A stretch of 64,000 bases of DNA, taken from assembly GCA_913063225.1 (NCBI GenBank), contig CAJXYP010000009.1, positions 35,061-99,060 of the forward strand. Reading direction: 5' to 3'. The stretch comes from an uncultured Cellvibrionales bacterium (GTDB lineage Bacteria > Pseudomonadota > Gammaproteobacteria > Pseudomonadales > GM7GCV1). The notes below the pieces were generated by a model. It did not search any database, was not told where the DNA came from, and saw only the letters and a program-made list of their open reading frames with translations. Shown here one piece after another: positions 46,771-56,088 of this stretch. The translations under genes were made by a program, and so were the position numbers. Position 1 is the first letter of the stretch, and every line of letters begins with the position of its first letter.

Positions 46771-46944
46771 AGTCATTTTTTATGCTCCAAATTAGATGTT
46801 GGTTTCGCAATTCCTCACCCAAATAGTCTGATTAAAGGCTAGTCGAAAGTGATTGCTCTCTACCGACGCCATTGCTCTGGTGCCTTAGCAGAGATGATGT
46901 AGTTTTTAAATTGGGAAGTTTTTAGTTAACTATCACGGAAGTAA

Positions 46945-48033
46945 TTGATCTTGGTACACAAAAATAGAAAGGTTTTGTTGAACTCGTTTGGCGTTCATGC
47001 TGGTGGAGGACTGGTGCTCCTTAAAGAATTGATGTGTGAGCTTCGAGGCTATATCGATGTTGCGCTGCTCGATGGGCGCATTAAGCACCTATTCGATGAG
47101 TTCGATCAGGGGTCTAAATTAATCTTTGTCCAGCCGTCATTAATAACTCGAGTTCTAAATTTTTGGAAGTTAGCAAGTAGATGTGAAAAAGGTCAGGTTT
47201 TGTTTTGTTTTAATTCTCTTCCGCCTTGGAGAAAGTGCTGTGGTTATGTGATAACTTATGTGCATGCTCCACATTTTGCCAATATCCATATTGGTGTGAA
47301 ATATCAATTCAAAGCACGTTTGAGACATTTGCTTGAACGGTGCTGGTTTAAATTATTTTCGCAAAATGTGGATGAGATATGGGTCCAAACTGCGTCTATG
47401 TCGTCCGCGATGAAGAGTCAGTTCCCAGGTATGAAGATTAGGCAAGTGCCGTTTGTCGATGATCATTTAAATAAAATTTTAAGCCAAAATGATCGTCAGA
47501 TTACACCCCTCCCTTCTGGAAAAAGTGATCAGCAGTATAAATTCTTTTATCCAGCTGATGGAGTGGGCCATAAGAACCATGTTGCCTTACTTAAGGCATG
47601 GGAGCTTCTCTCTCAGAGAGGTTTTTCTCCTGTTCTCACGCTTACGTTGAGTAATTTTGAATATGACAGGCTTGTGAACGAAAGCGGAATTATAATCGCT
47701 AAGAATTTAAATATAAAGAATGTTGGTCATATCAGTAGGAGCGGCGTGTTAAATATATTAAGTTCTAGTTCAGCTCTTATTTTCCCTTCATTAGCAGAAA
47801 CCCTAGGAATTCCTTTGTTGGAGGCCACTGCCCTAGGCGTGCCTATTGTTGCATCAGAATTTGATTACGTAAGAGACATTGCGAGTCCTATCGAAACATT
47901 TAATCCACACTCACCAGTATCAATTGCCGATGCAGTGCAAAGATTTGTGGGTTTTGAAAGAGCATTGGATACGAAGTTTTTTTCTGCCAAAGATTTTGTT
48001 GAGGAAATTCTTAATGTCAATGAACAGTTCTAA
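46945..48033 (+). CDS. GT4 family glycosyltransferase
   Basis: About 362 residues, GT-B retaining type: LLNSFGVHAGGGLVLL at the N-terminus (nucleotide-side glycine loop), YPADGVGHKNHVALLKAW, and the C-terminal signature ALIFPSLAETLGIPLLEATA (E-x7-E). TTG start at 46945 behind GGAAG; TTG 46951 is also possible. The 174 bases before it hold no recognisable gene. The linkage made is unknown. Confidence 0.8.
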   Translation: MILVHKNRKVLLNSFGVHAGGGLVLLKELMCELRGYIDVALLDGRIKHLFDEFDQGSKLIFVQPSLITRVLNFWKLASRCEKGQVLFCFNSLPPWRKCCGYVITYVHAPHFANIHIGVKYQFKARLRHLLERCWFKLFSQNVDEIWVQTASMSSAMKSQFPGMKIRQVPFVDDHLNKILSQNDRQITPLPSGKSDQQYKFFYPADGVGHKNHVALLKAWELLSQRGFSPVLTLTLSNFEYDRLVNESGIIIAKNLNIKNVGHISRSGVLNILSSSSALIFPSLAETLGIPLLEATALGVPIVASEFDYVRDIASPIETFNPHSPVSIADAVQRFVGFERALDTKFFSAKDFVEEILNVNEQF

Positions 48034-48075
48034 TAACAAATTCATTTCATGGTCATTAGTTAAAGGATCGTATCG

Positions 48076-48954
48076 GTGGAAATTTTGAATAGAAGTAATA
48101 AGCATGTCTTAGTTTTAGGTGCCTCTGGAATGTTGGGTAATGCGGTGACTCGGTACTTTTTCCAGGAGACCGATTTCCTGGTAACGGGGGCGGTGCGCTC
48201 AAAAGACAGCATAGGTCTTTTCCCGCAAAACTTGCAGGAACATATCGTTTGGGGGGTTGATGTTGACTATTTTGATACTGTGCGTGGATTTATCAAGGAA
48301 CAGCAGCCAGATATTGTTATTAACTGTGTCGGGCTGGTGAAGCAATTATCGGATGCGAACGACCCTCTCATAGCGTTGCCTATTAATTCACTTTTTCCTC
48401 ACATTTTGGCGCGATGTTGTGCTGAGTTTGGTGCTCGGGTAATTCATATGAGCACAGATTGTGTATTTAGTGGTTCCAAGGGTGGATATTTAGACAATGA
48501 CATTCCGGACGCTCACGATTTATATGGAGTGAGTAAGCGCCTTGGCGAGGTCGATTATCCCAATGCGGTAACTCTTCGCACGTCTATAATTGGCCATGAA
48601 CTCGATGGGAATCGTAGCCTGATCGATTGGTTTCTTTCTCAAGAGGGGAGTGTTAAAGGCTTTAGTGAGGCTGTTTTTTCTGGTCTGCCAACTGTAGAAA
48701 TAGCTCGTATAATTAAGGATTATGTAATTCCAAATAAAGAGCTTCGAGGTCTATACCATGTGTCAGCGGAGCCAATTAACAAATATGACCTACTGTCCTT
48801 AGTTGCGGATATTTACGGCCATAATACTAAAATAATCAAAGATACCTATTTCAAAATTGATCGTTCGCTTGATTCTTCTCGATTTCGGGCTGTTACAGGT
48901 TTTAAGCCAGATCCGTGGCATGAAATGATAATTACGATGAAAAATTTCGGTTAA
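48076..48954 (+). CDS. RmlD-like nucleotide-sugar 4-reductase (WbvR type)
   Basis: 292-residue SDR: NAD(P)-binding GASGMLGNAVTRYF, MSTDCVFSGSKGG, and the catalytic YGVSKRLGEV (Y-x3-K). The RmlD-like length, much shorter than the two-domain WbjC/FnlB (about 370), points to the UDP-L-QuiNAc (WbvR) branch rather than UDP-L-FucNAc. It reduces the 4-keto group of the intermediate made by the next gene. GTG start with AAAGGA 9 bases ahead. Neighbours: dehydratase and 2-epimerase. Confidence 0.78.
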   Translation: MEILNRSNKHVLVLGASGMLGNAVTRYFFQETDFLVTGAVRSKDSIGLFPQNLQEHIVWGVDVDYFDTVRGFIKEQQPDIVINCVGLVKQLSDANDPLIALPINSLFPHILARCCAEFGARVIHMSTDCVFSGSKGGYLDNDIPDAHDLYGVSKRLGEVDYPNAVTLRTSIIGHELDGNRSLIDWFLSQEGSVKGFSEAVFSGLPTVEIARIIKDYVIPNKELRGLYHVSAEPINKYDLLSLVADIYGHNTKIIKDTYFKIDRSLDSSRFRAVTGFKPDPWHEMIITMKNFG

Positions 48955-48975
48955 TTTTACTATAGGAAATTAATA

Positions 48976-49986
48976 ATGTTTAAAGATAAGGTTTTGATGA
49001 TAACGGGTGGAACAGGATCGTTTGGTAATGCTGTTCTTCGTCGATTTTTGGATTCTGATTTTGCAGAAATCCGCATCTTTAGCCGAGATGAGCTAAAGCA
49101 AGAAAATATGCGAATATCGATAAATAATCCCAAGGTAAAGTTTTATATTGGAGATGTACGTAATTACCAGTCAGTCTTCGATGCTATGAATGGGGTAGAC
49201 TATGTTTTTCATGCCGCGGCTCTTAAGCAGGTGCCTTCCTGTGAGTTCTATCCCATGGAAGCAATCCGCACGAATTGCTTAGGCGCTGACAATGTTATGT
49301 CTGCTGCCATAGCTTGTGGCGTGGAGAGAGTTGTTGTGCTTAGTACAGATAAAGCTGTATACCCCATCAACGCGATGGGTATGTCCAAAGCTATGATGGA
49401 AAGACTTATGGTTGCCAAAGCGCGAATGCGACGACCAGGTGAGACAGTCCTATGCGCCACAAGATATGGCAACGTTATGGCCTCGCGAGGTTCGGTTATC
49501 CCTCTTTTTATTGATCAGATGAAAAAAAACAAAACGCTCACGGTGACAGATCCGAGTATGACGAGGTTTCTAATGTCATTAGATGACTCTGTGGATCTGG
49601 TTATTCATGCATTTAAAAATGCTGATCAGGGCGATATTTTCGTGCAAAAGGCTCCGGCATCTACCGTTCAGGATCTGGCGCAGGCTTTAAAGGAATTATT
49701 CCGTTCAGATTCAGACATAAAAATAATTGGGACCCGTCATGGTGAAAAGCTGTATGAGTCCTTGCTCTCTAGAGAAGAAATGGCAAAAGCAGAGGATATG
49801 GAGCGTTACTATCGGGTGCCCATAGATGGACGAGACCTAAATTACAATAAATTTTTCGTTGACGGCGCGGCGAGCGTATCTTGCGCCGATGACTATACTT
49901 CGCATAATACTACACGGCTCGATGTTTCGGGAGTTAAGGAGTTGTTAATGAAGCTCCCTTTAATCAGGAGTGCCCTAAATGCTTAA
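48976..49986 (+). CDS. UDP-GlcNAc 4,6-dehydratase/5-epimerase (FnlA/WbjB/WbvB type)
   Basis: 336-residue extended SDR: GGTGSFGNAVLRRF glycine motif, HAAALKQVPSCEFYP, YPINAMGMSKAMMERL (the dehydratase MxxxK active site in place of YxxxK), and TDPSMTRFLMSL. It is the first enzyme in UDP-L-FucNAc/L-QuiNAc/L-RhaNAc synthesis. It overlaps the next gene by 8 bases. Confidence 0.9.
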   Translation: MFKDKVLMITGGTGSFGNAVLRRFLDSDFAEIRIFSRDELKQENMRISINNPKVKFYIGDVRNYQSVFDAMNGVDYVFHAAALKQVPSCEFYPMEAIRTNCLGADNVMSAAIACGVERVVVLSTDKAVYPINAMGMSKAMMERLMVAKARMRRPGETVLCATRYGNVMASRGSVIPLFIDQMKKNKTLTVTDPSMTRFLMSLDDSVDLVIHAFKNADQGDIFVQKAPASTVQDLAQALKELFRSDSDIKIIGTRHGEKLYESLLSREEMAKAEDMERYYRVPIDGRDLNYNKFFVDGAASVSCADDYTSHNTTRLDVSGVKELLMKLPLIRSALNA

Positions 49987-51118
49987 AGTAATGACTATAG
50001 TGGGTACACGGCCAGAAATCATCAGGCTCTCGAGAACTGTTAGTAAGTTAGATCAGTTTTGTGAGCATGTTCTAGTTCATACGGGTCAAAATTATGACTA
50101 CGAACTCAATGAAGTTTTCTTCAGTGACTTAGGGATTCGAAAGCCTGACATATTTTTAGAGGCCGCCGGCAAAAATGCCGCAGAAACAATTGGGCAGGTC
50201 ATTATTGCAGCTGACCAAGCCATGGAAGATTTCAAGCCTGATGCTCTATTACTACTTGGCGACACTAACAGTAGTTTGTCTGCTATTCCTGCTAAACGTA
50301 GAAAAATTCCCATATTTCATATGGAAGCCGGTAATCGTTGCTTTGATTTCCGTGTGCCAGAGGAAATCAATCGTAGGATAGTTGATCATACTGCTGACAT
50401 AAATTTGACATACAGTGAAATTGCTAGAGATTATCTTCTAAGGGAAGGACTTCCCCCAGACCAAGTGATAAAAACTGGTAGTCCCATGCGCGAGGTTCTT
50501 GACTATTATGCTTCGGAAATAGATTGCTCAGATATCATTAACAAGCTAGGTTTAGTTCCTCACCAATATTTTATAGTAAGTTCGCATCGTGAAGAAAATG
50601 TAGATTCACCTGAAAATCTTATTAGACTAGTCAACATATTAAATGATTTAGCTACGCGCTATCAAAGTCCTATTATATTTTCCACCCATCCTCGCACTCG
50701 AAAGCGGCTTGAGAGTCTTGGTGTGGAGACAAACCCGTTGATACAGTTTCTAAAGCCATTTGGATTTTTTGATTATATAAAGCTTCAGGTGGAATCTAGA
50801 TACGTACTTTCAGATAGTGGCACCATCACAGAGGAATCCTCGATACTCAATTTCCCAGCGTTAAATATACGTGAGGTTCACGAACGCCCTGAAGGTTTTG
50901 AGGAAGCTTCGGTAATAATGGTTGGGTTAAATTTAGATACCGTTATTCAAGCATTAAATGTTCTGGATTCACAGCCAAGAGGAGCTTCTCGATTATTGAG
51001 ACTAGTGGATGATTATGCCCCCCAAAATGTTTCTGACAAGGTGCTGCGGATTATTTTGAGCTACACCGATTTTGTCAATAGAAAGGTTTGGCACAAATTG
51101 GACAAGGGTGGTTTATAA
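49979..51118 (+). CDS. Non-hydrolysing UDP-sugar 2-epimerase (FnlC/WbjD/WbvD type)
   Basis: 379 residues of the WecB fold: VGTRPEIIRLSRTVSKL at the N-terminus, LVHTGQNYDYELNEVFF, LLGDTNSSLSAIPAKRR, HMEAGNRCFDFRVPEEINR, and SDSGTITEESSILNFP. The cluster location directly after the dehydratase and reductase marks it as the final 2-epimerase of the UDP-L-QuiNAc/FucNAc route rather than WecB proper. Confidence 0.88.
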   Translation: MLKVMTIVGTRPEIIRLSRTVSKLDQFCEHVLVHTGQNYDYELNEVFFSDLGIRKPDIFLEAAGKNAAETIGQVIIAADQAMEDFKPDALLLLGDTNSSLSAIPAKRRKIPIFHMEAGNRCFDFRVPEEINRRIVDHTADINLTYSEIARDYLLREGLPPDQVIKTGSPMREVLDYYASEIDCSDIINKLGLVPHQYFIVSSHREENVDSPENLIRLVNILNDLATRYQSPIIFSTHPRTRKRLESLGVETNPLIQFLKPFGFFDYIKLQVESRYVLSDSGTITEESSILNFPALNIREVHERPEGFEEASVIMVGLNLDTVIQALNVLDSQPRGASRLLRLVDDYAPQNVSDKVLRIILSYTDFVNRKVWHKLDKGGL

Positions 51119-51124
51119 AGCTCT

Positions 51125-52318
51125 ATGCGGATCGCCATTGTTGCAGACGCTTATCCTCCGATGCAGAGTTCTGCAGCTGTTATGTTGCAAGACATAGCTA
51201 TTGAGTTTCGCGCCCAGGGTCATGAGCCGGTTGTCATTATCCCTGCTCCCGATATAAGGGATTCGGTTGTTAGATCGATCATCAAGGGCATAGAGGTTCT
51301 TCGAGTGCCGTGCCCACCAACAAAAGACATAAATTATTTTCAGCGGACCCTTTGTGAACTTTATATGCCGTTCGCAATGAAGCGACGCTTAAATAAAAGT
51401 GGCTTTTTATCAATCAAGTTGGATGGAATAGTTTGGTATTCACCCTCTATCTTTCACGGGCCATTGATAAGGGCTCTTAAGAAATCCCATCATTGCAAAA
51501 GTTACCTTGTATTAAGAGATATTTTTCCTGAGTGGGCCGCAGATTTGGGTATTATGCGAAGAGGGCTTCCTTACCGCTTTTTTAAGGTTATCGAGAGATT
51601 GCAGTATTCAGTGGCTGATACGATTGGCGTACAAACTCCTGCGAACTTGCAGTATTTTCATAGAAATCAATCTATTGCTCCTTGCCAGGTTGAGGTGCTT
51701 CATAATTGGTTATCAGTATCAGAGTCAAAGGAATGCACTATCTCTTTGAGTGACTGTTCATTAGCAGGTAGAAAGTTATTTGTATATGCAGGGAATATGG
51801 GTAAGGCGCAAGATATTGCACCTTTTTTTAAAGTTATTGCAACTTTAGACCAATCAAGAGACGACATAGGCTTCGTATTTGTCGGCAGAGGAAGTGAAGT
51901 TGAGTCACTTAGTGCCGAGATATTCGATCGAAATTTGAGTAATGTTCTTATCTTTGATGAAATACAGCACAGTGAAATACCGGGTCTTTATGCGCAGTGT
52001 GATTTTGGCATGGTGTTTCTAGACTCTCGGCACAAAACTCATAATATCCCTGGTAAGTTTATTTCGTACATGCATTGTGGACTGCCGGTTTTGGCCTGTA
52101 TCAACGAAGGTAATGACCTTTTTGATATTATTAATTCCGAAAGTCTAGGTCTTGCATTTTTTGGTGTCGATGCTGAAAGAGTCGTTTTGGCAGTTTTGGA
52201 AATGGTGGACGATCCAAATTACGTTACTCAAATACCAGATAACTGTCGAATTTTAGCAAAAGAAAAATACTCTTCGAAGATTGCTGTTAAGCAGATTGCA
52301 GCTTCTTTAGTGCAATGA
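51125..52318 (+). CDS. GT4 glycosyltransferase (WbuB-like)
   Basis: 397-residue GT-B enzyme: DAYPPMQSSAAVMLQDIA at the N-terminus, VYAGNMGKAQDI at the start of the second domain, and a C-terminal KTHNIPGKFISYMHCGLPVLA, the pattern of WbuB-type L-fucosamine/amino-sugar transferases. The order fnlA-fnlC-wbuB-wbuC of E. coli O26-like clusters is preserved here, so it likely transfers the L-amino sugar made by the preceding enzymes. Confidence 0.82.
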   Translation: MRIAIVADAYPPMQSSAAVMLQDIAIEFRAQGHEPVVIIPAPDIRDSVVRSIIKGIEVLRVPCPPTKDINYFQRTLCELYMPFAMKRRLNKSGFLSIKLDGIVWYSPSIFHGPLIRALKKSHHCKSYLVLRDIFPEWAADLGIMRRGLPYRFFKVIERLQYSVADTIGVQTPANLQYFHRNQSIAPCQVEVLHNWLSVSESKECTISLSDCSLAGRKLFVYAGNMGKAQDIAPFFKVIATLDQSRDDIGFVFVGRGSEVESLSAEIFDRNLSNVLIFDEIQHSEIPGLYAQCDFGMVFLDSRHKTHNIPGKFISYMHCGLPVLACINEGNDLFDIINSESLGLAFFGVDAERVVLAVLEMVDDPNYVTQIPDNCRILAKEKYSSKIAVKQIAASLVQ

Positions 52319-52851
52319 TCATGGACGTTTTTTCAAGCAAATATCTTAATACTCTTATCTCAGAGGCAGGAGTATCCGATAGAAAAAGGCAACATCGAAA
52401 TATTCATCGTTCTTTTGACGAAAAGTGTCAACGACTGATTAATGCAATTGGTGTTGACAGCTATATCGCTCCACATAGGCATCGTTTAGATCCCAAAAGT
52501 GAGTGTTTGATTGCAGTAAGAGGACTTTTCGCTGCTGTAATCTTTTCGGACAAAGGTACTGTCGAGAAAATTGATTTTTTTGGCACAGAAAAATTTAAGA
52601 ATTTAAGCGTTGGATTAGAATTACCCCCCGAAGTGTGGCATACGGTTGTTGCACTTACGCAGGGCTCGATACTTTGTGAGGTCAAAGAAGGACCGTTTGA
52701 TCCAAAAAAGGCAAAAGAGTTTGCTCCTTGGGCGCCTTCGGAAGGATCGGCTGATGCGCAAGATTACTTTGATCAATTAAGAGCCTTATGTAAGCAGAGG
52801 CTACTAGAAAGTTCGGACGAGCGTACTTTTGAAACTTATTCGATAGCTTAA
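52315..52851 (+). CDS. WbuC family cupin-fold protein
   Basis: 178 residues resembling WbuC: the N-terminal KRQHRNIHRSFDEKCQRLIN, the cupin metal-type segment IAPHRHRLDPKSECLIAVRG, and ELPPEVWHTVVALTQGSILC. WbuC follows WbuB in many O-antigen clusters; its biochemical role is unknown. Start overlaps the preceding stop. Its own stop overlaps the convergent integrase stop by 4 bases, marking the edge of the polysaccharide block. Confidence 0.82.
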   Translation: MIMDVFSSKYLNTLISEAGVSDRKRQHRNIHRSFDEKCQRLINAIGVDSYIAPHRHRLDPKSECLIAVRGLFAAVIFSDKGTVEKIDFFGTEKFKNLSVGLELPPEVWHTVVALTQGSILCEVKEGPFDPKKAKEFAPWAPSEGSADAQDYFDQLRALCKQRLLESSDERTFETYSIA

Positions 52852-53711
52852 TATATCCAGTTTCTAAGATATTTTATGGCCGTCGAATCCGTCTGCCATC
52901 CTCCTCTCAACATAATCTTTTCCAATGGCTCACCTTGCTCTAATAGATCAAGTGCAGCGCCCACCCTAAATGAATGGCCGCTGAGTGGTTGTTCATTTGG
53001 CCCAGATTTTAATTCTTTCTGTAGCGTCTTTAGTATTGTGCTGATACTTGCTGGGTTTAGGTTATTTCCAATATGCCCGTGTTTGTTAATGGATCTTAGG
53101 ATGCTTCCCTCATCGCCAACTATCTCTTTCCATGTTTCTAATAAGTTAAGCAACTCCTCGCTTATAGGTAAAACCTTACCTGTTCCAAATTGATCGGTTT
53201 TTGAGAAGTTAAGTCTGATAATAGGTTTACCGTTTGGTGCTTGGTCTAAATCTTCAAACTTAAAGATGCAGAGTTCGGATCTTCGCCGCATTGTTTCGTA
53301 GCCGAGTCTTAATAGGACTTTATTCCTTAAACCCCTAATGCTCTTATCGCAGTTATTGAGCAGTTGGTTGAGTAAGCTTTTGGTGAGTGGCGTAGCTTGC
53401 TGCTGTGCCCATCCAATTTTTCTATGCATTCGCTTAAGGGCCAGTATCACTTCCGGCTGTTTGGTGGGGTCATGATTTTTTGATAGCTTTAGTACTGTGC
53501 CGAGGCTATTGATACGCCTGCGGATGGTAGCACTTTTGTTGTTTTCACTGAGGTAGTCCACGTACATTGCCATAGTCTCTGCTGTGGCGGGAATTGGTTC
53601 TTGGTTATTTTGTAGGCACCAGTTTTGGTATTGGATAAAGTCTGATCTGTAGGCCCTGATGGTATTTTGTGCAAAGGCGCCATCAAATTTGGCTAAGATA
53701 TCGTCAATCAT
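52848..53711 (-). CDS. Tyrosine recombinase / integrase
   Basis: About 287 residues from ATG 53711, chosen because GGAG lies 6 bases ahead and a longer frame to 53969 would run through the divergent HTH gene. A SAM-like N-terminal DNA-binding domain (AFAQNTIRAYRSDFIQYQNWC) is followed by the catalytic domain, with Arg in YETMRRRSEL, the HSFR box (GHSFRVGAALDL), GGW, and the nucleophile Tyr in TAIKYLRNWIY. XerC/D-like size. It probably moved the adjacent segment; no att core could be fixed. Confidence 0.85.
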   Translation of the reverse strand: MIDDILAKFDGAFAQNTIRAYRSDFIQYQNWCLQNNQEPIPATAETMAMYVDYLSENNKSATIRRRINSLGTVLKLSKNHDPTKQPEVILALKRMHRKIGWAQQQATPLTKSLLNQLLNNCDKSIRGLRNKVLLRLGYETMRRRSELCIFKFEDLDQAPNGKPIIRLNFSKTDQFGTGKVLPISEELLNLLETWKEIVGDEGSILRSINKHGHIGNNLNPASISTILKTLQKELKSGPNEQPLSGHSFRVGAALDLLEQGEPLEKIMLRGGWQTDSTAIKYLRNWIY

Positions 53712-53729
53712 GTTATTCTCCATAAAAGG

Positions 53730-53778
53730 AAATTTAAGCGCTTTAAATGGAATAATATACACCATAAATGGATAATAA
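53730..53778. promoter_or_regulatory. Operator region between integrase and HTH gene
   Basis: The divergent gap contains a near palindrome (TTTAAGCGCTTTAAA, about 53733-53747) and two direct copies of TAAATGGAATAATA / TAAATGGATAATAA (53743 and 53765). Spacing is about 22 bp, two helical turns, so it is likely the operator of the HTH protein that controls both genes. Confidence 0.5.
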
Positions 53779-54036
53779 ATGATTTCTGCTGAACAAATCA
53801 AGGCTTCTCGTGCATTAATTGGCTGGAGTGCTGCTGAATTGGCAAAACGAAGCTCTGTTGGCGCTACAACGTTGAGGCGGTATGAGATGATTGGAGGGGT
53901 TCCAAGTGCTAATTTGTCGGTATTGATGAAGCTAAAATCTACGTTAGAAGCAGCCGGCATCGAATTCACTGGTGACCCTTTAGTTAATCCTGGGGTTGTC
54001 CTGCACCTAAAACGCGACGCCGACCGGGCAAGTTAA
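53779..54036 (+). CDS. XRE family HTH repressor
   Basis: 85 residues forming one Cro/CI helix-turn-helix: SAEQIKASRALIGWSAAELA, KRSSVGATTLRRYE, and the helix after it. It is divergent from the integrase with an operator-like gap between, typical of a regulator of integrase expression. Confidence 0.8.
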   Translation: MISAEQIKASRALIGWSAAELAKRSSVGATTLRRYEMIGGVPSANLSVLMKLKSTLEAAGIEFTGDPLVNPGVVLHLKRDADRAS

Positions 54037-54099
54037 TTGTTGTCAATACCTTAAAGTGTAATTTTCGCCGATCTTATAGTCATAACGGAGGTGTTTATA

Positions 54100-54675
54100 T
54101 TGAAGAGTTCAGTCAAATCTATTACCACTTTGCTGCCCACACCTAGGCTTCTCCCTAATGAGTCTGAGGCAGAATTTCAATCAAGCCTACAGGGCTTACT
54201 CTCTGAGCTTGAAATCCCATCTCCGCTTAATATTGCTCTGGTGATCCAACTAAATGAGTGTCTTTGGTGGATTAAACGGCATACGGTCGATAAGGAGCTC
54301 TTGTTGCATGAGTCAATGGCTGGAATATTAACCAGGTCTGCTGAATTTCCTCAATCCTATGATAATCGCCGGGTTTCCATGGCTCTTGAGGGTTTCCTTG
54401 CTGGTAATGCAAGTGAGGAGGATGAACAATGGATTGACGAGTTGTTAAACCGTGCCGAGTTGACCGTGTCTGATCTTCGGGCACGTGGTTTTAAGGGCGC
54501 GTATAAACACATTAAAATGGCGGATGATCTAATTCATCGCCAGTATCAGACCATGCGACATCTACAGAAGAGTATTGACTCGGTGGATTTTAAGTCCAGA
54601 TTGATTAAACGCATGGACCTTGAGTTGGCCGTGCTTGAAAATAACGCCCTGGCTATCGATGCCAATCCCTCCTAA
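54100..54675 (+). CDS. Uncharacterised protein of the integrase-linked segment
   Basis: About 191 residues. I chose the TTG at 54100 because GGAGG ends 8 bases before it; a GTG at 54091 overlaps that Shine-Dalgarno. All-helical, no signal, no membrane part, with Trp/Lys-rich LNECLWWIKRHTVDKELLL. Not recognised. Overlaps the next gene, so the two are co-expressed. Confidence 0.55.
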   Translation: MKSSVKSITTLLPTPRLLPNESEAEFQSSLQGLLSELEIPSPLNIALVIQLNECLWWIKRHTVDKELLLHESMAGILTRSAEFPQSYDNRRVSMALEGFLAGNASEEDEQWIDELLNRAELTVSDLRARGFKGAYKHIKMADDLIHRQYQTMRHLQKSIDSVDFKSRLIKRMDLELAVLENNALAIDANPS

Positions 54676-55180
54676 AACCCATACCAACCGTCGCAATGCG
54701 CAGCGATCAACAGGCCCTACAAGCACCGAGGGTAAGTTAGTTAGCAGCCAAAATTCCCGTAAGCATGGCCTAAGTAGTGCCCCCGACTTTGAATCGTCGC
54801 TTGAGTATCAGACGCTTGTCGATCTCATCGCGGAGGAGGGGTTCTCTGCCTTTGCCTGTGCCGATATTGCCGCGGGACTTCTCAATTATCGACGTGTGAT
54901 GGATGCCTATTACGATACCTATACCAGCCCCGAGCCGGTCAATGAGTTTATGCGTGATATGAACGTGAAGGCTTCGATCCCTATCTTCAGAGAGCTACTC
55001 AGTCCGTCGGGCAGTGAGCCCCAAGATGTGCGCGACATGGCAGCTTTTTTTGCGAGCATGCAAAGACAGGAGCGGCGCAAGGGTGGGCCGGTATCCCGTC
55101 GCTCTGCGGACACCCACAAGCTGATACGCTACCAGCGCAACGGCATCGCTCGGTTATCGAGAGCGGTTCGCCAAGGCTAG
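54659..55180 (+). CDS. Uncharacterised protein with NRRNA-STGP motif
   Basis: 173 residues from ATG 54659, overlapping the previous gene by 17 bases. The N-terminus (THTNRRNAQRSTGPTSTEGK followed by SSQNSRKHGLSS) is a pattern I recall from many short uncharacterised bacterial proteins (N-RRNA-KSTGP--PEGK----N--KHGL), whose role is unknown. The remainder is helical. An upstream frame to 54620 is possible. It is cargo of the integrase-linked segment. Confidence 0.6.
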   Translation: MPIPPKTHTNRRNAQRSTGPTSTEGKLVSSQNSRKHGLSSAPDFESSLEYQTLVDLIAEEGFSAFACADIAAGLLNYRRVMDAYYDTYTSPEPVNEFMRDMNVKASIPIFRELLSPSGSEPQDVRDMAAFFASMQRQERRKGGPVSRRSADTHKLIRYQRNGIARLSRAVRQG

Positions 55181-55378
55181 ACTAAAAAAATAACAAAACG
55201 AAGCCAAATCCCAATCCCAATCGTGGCCTGCGATAAATGCCTTTATCAAGCTTAAAGTGATTTATTTTTTGGTCACGGAATATATTCCCCATTCCACCGT
55301 CTTCTCAATCTTTTTTTCTACTGAAACCTACTTTACCGTGACTGAATTGATTTTCATGTAAGTGTTTTTTATTTGTTA

Positions 55379-55669
55379 TTATTTCTTGCAGAATGCCTCA
55401 AAATTCTTTGCCGCATTCTCAGACAACTCCGAATAAAACAATGCTGCAGCATATGACTTTTCAGATTCTTCCTCGTTTCCTGCTATTCTCTCTTTGTCTG
55501 CAGTTTTTAATACTTCTCCAGACGTATATAAGAAAAATTCTGCGGCTTCACTGACTTTTTTACAGTCTTCAGTCTTCCAAAATCCTATATCGGACTCTTC
55601 AACATCGGAATATCCTGAGAGGGGAATAAGTAAAATTAATAGACAGAAGAAACAGGTAAATTTATTCAA
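55379..55669 (-). CDS. Small exported protein, hypothetical
   Basis: 96 residues with a signal peptide (MNKFTCFFCLLILLIPLSGYS). The mature 75 residues contain two cysteines (DCKKVSEA and FEAFCKK). A TTG start with AGGGCT upstream is assumed. Not recognised. It lies alone between the integrase-linked segment and glmS. Confidence 0.45.
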   Translation of the reverse strand: MNKFTCFFCLLILLIPLSGYSDVEESDIGFWKTEDCKKVSEAAEFFLYTSGEVLKTADKERIAGNEEESEKSYAAALFYSELSENAAKNFEAFCKK

Positions 55670-56088
55670 GATGTAGCCCTAGTACCGGAAAGTTTAGATT
55701 AGCACACTAGCACAGACGACATAAAAATATTACTAGGTCTGACTAGCCAAAATAGTGGTATTCGAGAGATATCTTGGACATCTTGATTGGGTATTGGTGG
55801 TTTCTTGACTCTTCTACTCTAGAATCTCGTTGATTCTTTCTCTTCAAAACTGAATGAACTGATTGAGGTAACTACTTGTTACCTCTTTGAGTAGGAATAC
55901 CCCATTCATTCATCTTCCTACTTATCCTTCTGTACCCCAATCCTCCCATATCATGAAGAAATGTAATAACTGATGGATTACTTCTTGTTTCTTAGAGTAT
56001 GTTTGGTGATGTGTGAGGTTGTTTGATTGACCCTCGATGGTGAATTCTAGGTGTGGGATTGTTCCTTGAAGAACCCCACTACCCAAAA
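55670..56088. other. Non-coding gap upstream of the small exported gene
   Basis: No gene found on either strand. One perfect stem, GAGGTAAC TACTT GTTACCTC (55865-55885), lacks a strong T-run, so I do not call a terminator. The pyrimidine-rich segment around 55900-56050 looks unlike the neighbouring genes and may be degraded DNA. Confidence 0.4.

Noticed and set aside
52848..53969. 373-residue form of the integrase
   Set aside because: The extra N-terminal 86 residues overlap the divergent HTH gene and its operator; ATG 53711 has a GGAG site at proper spacing.
55865..55885. Hairpin GAGGTAAC/GTTACCTC as a terminator
   Set aside because: No adequate T-run follows in either direction.
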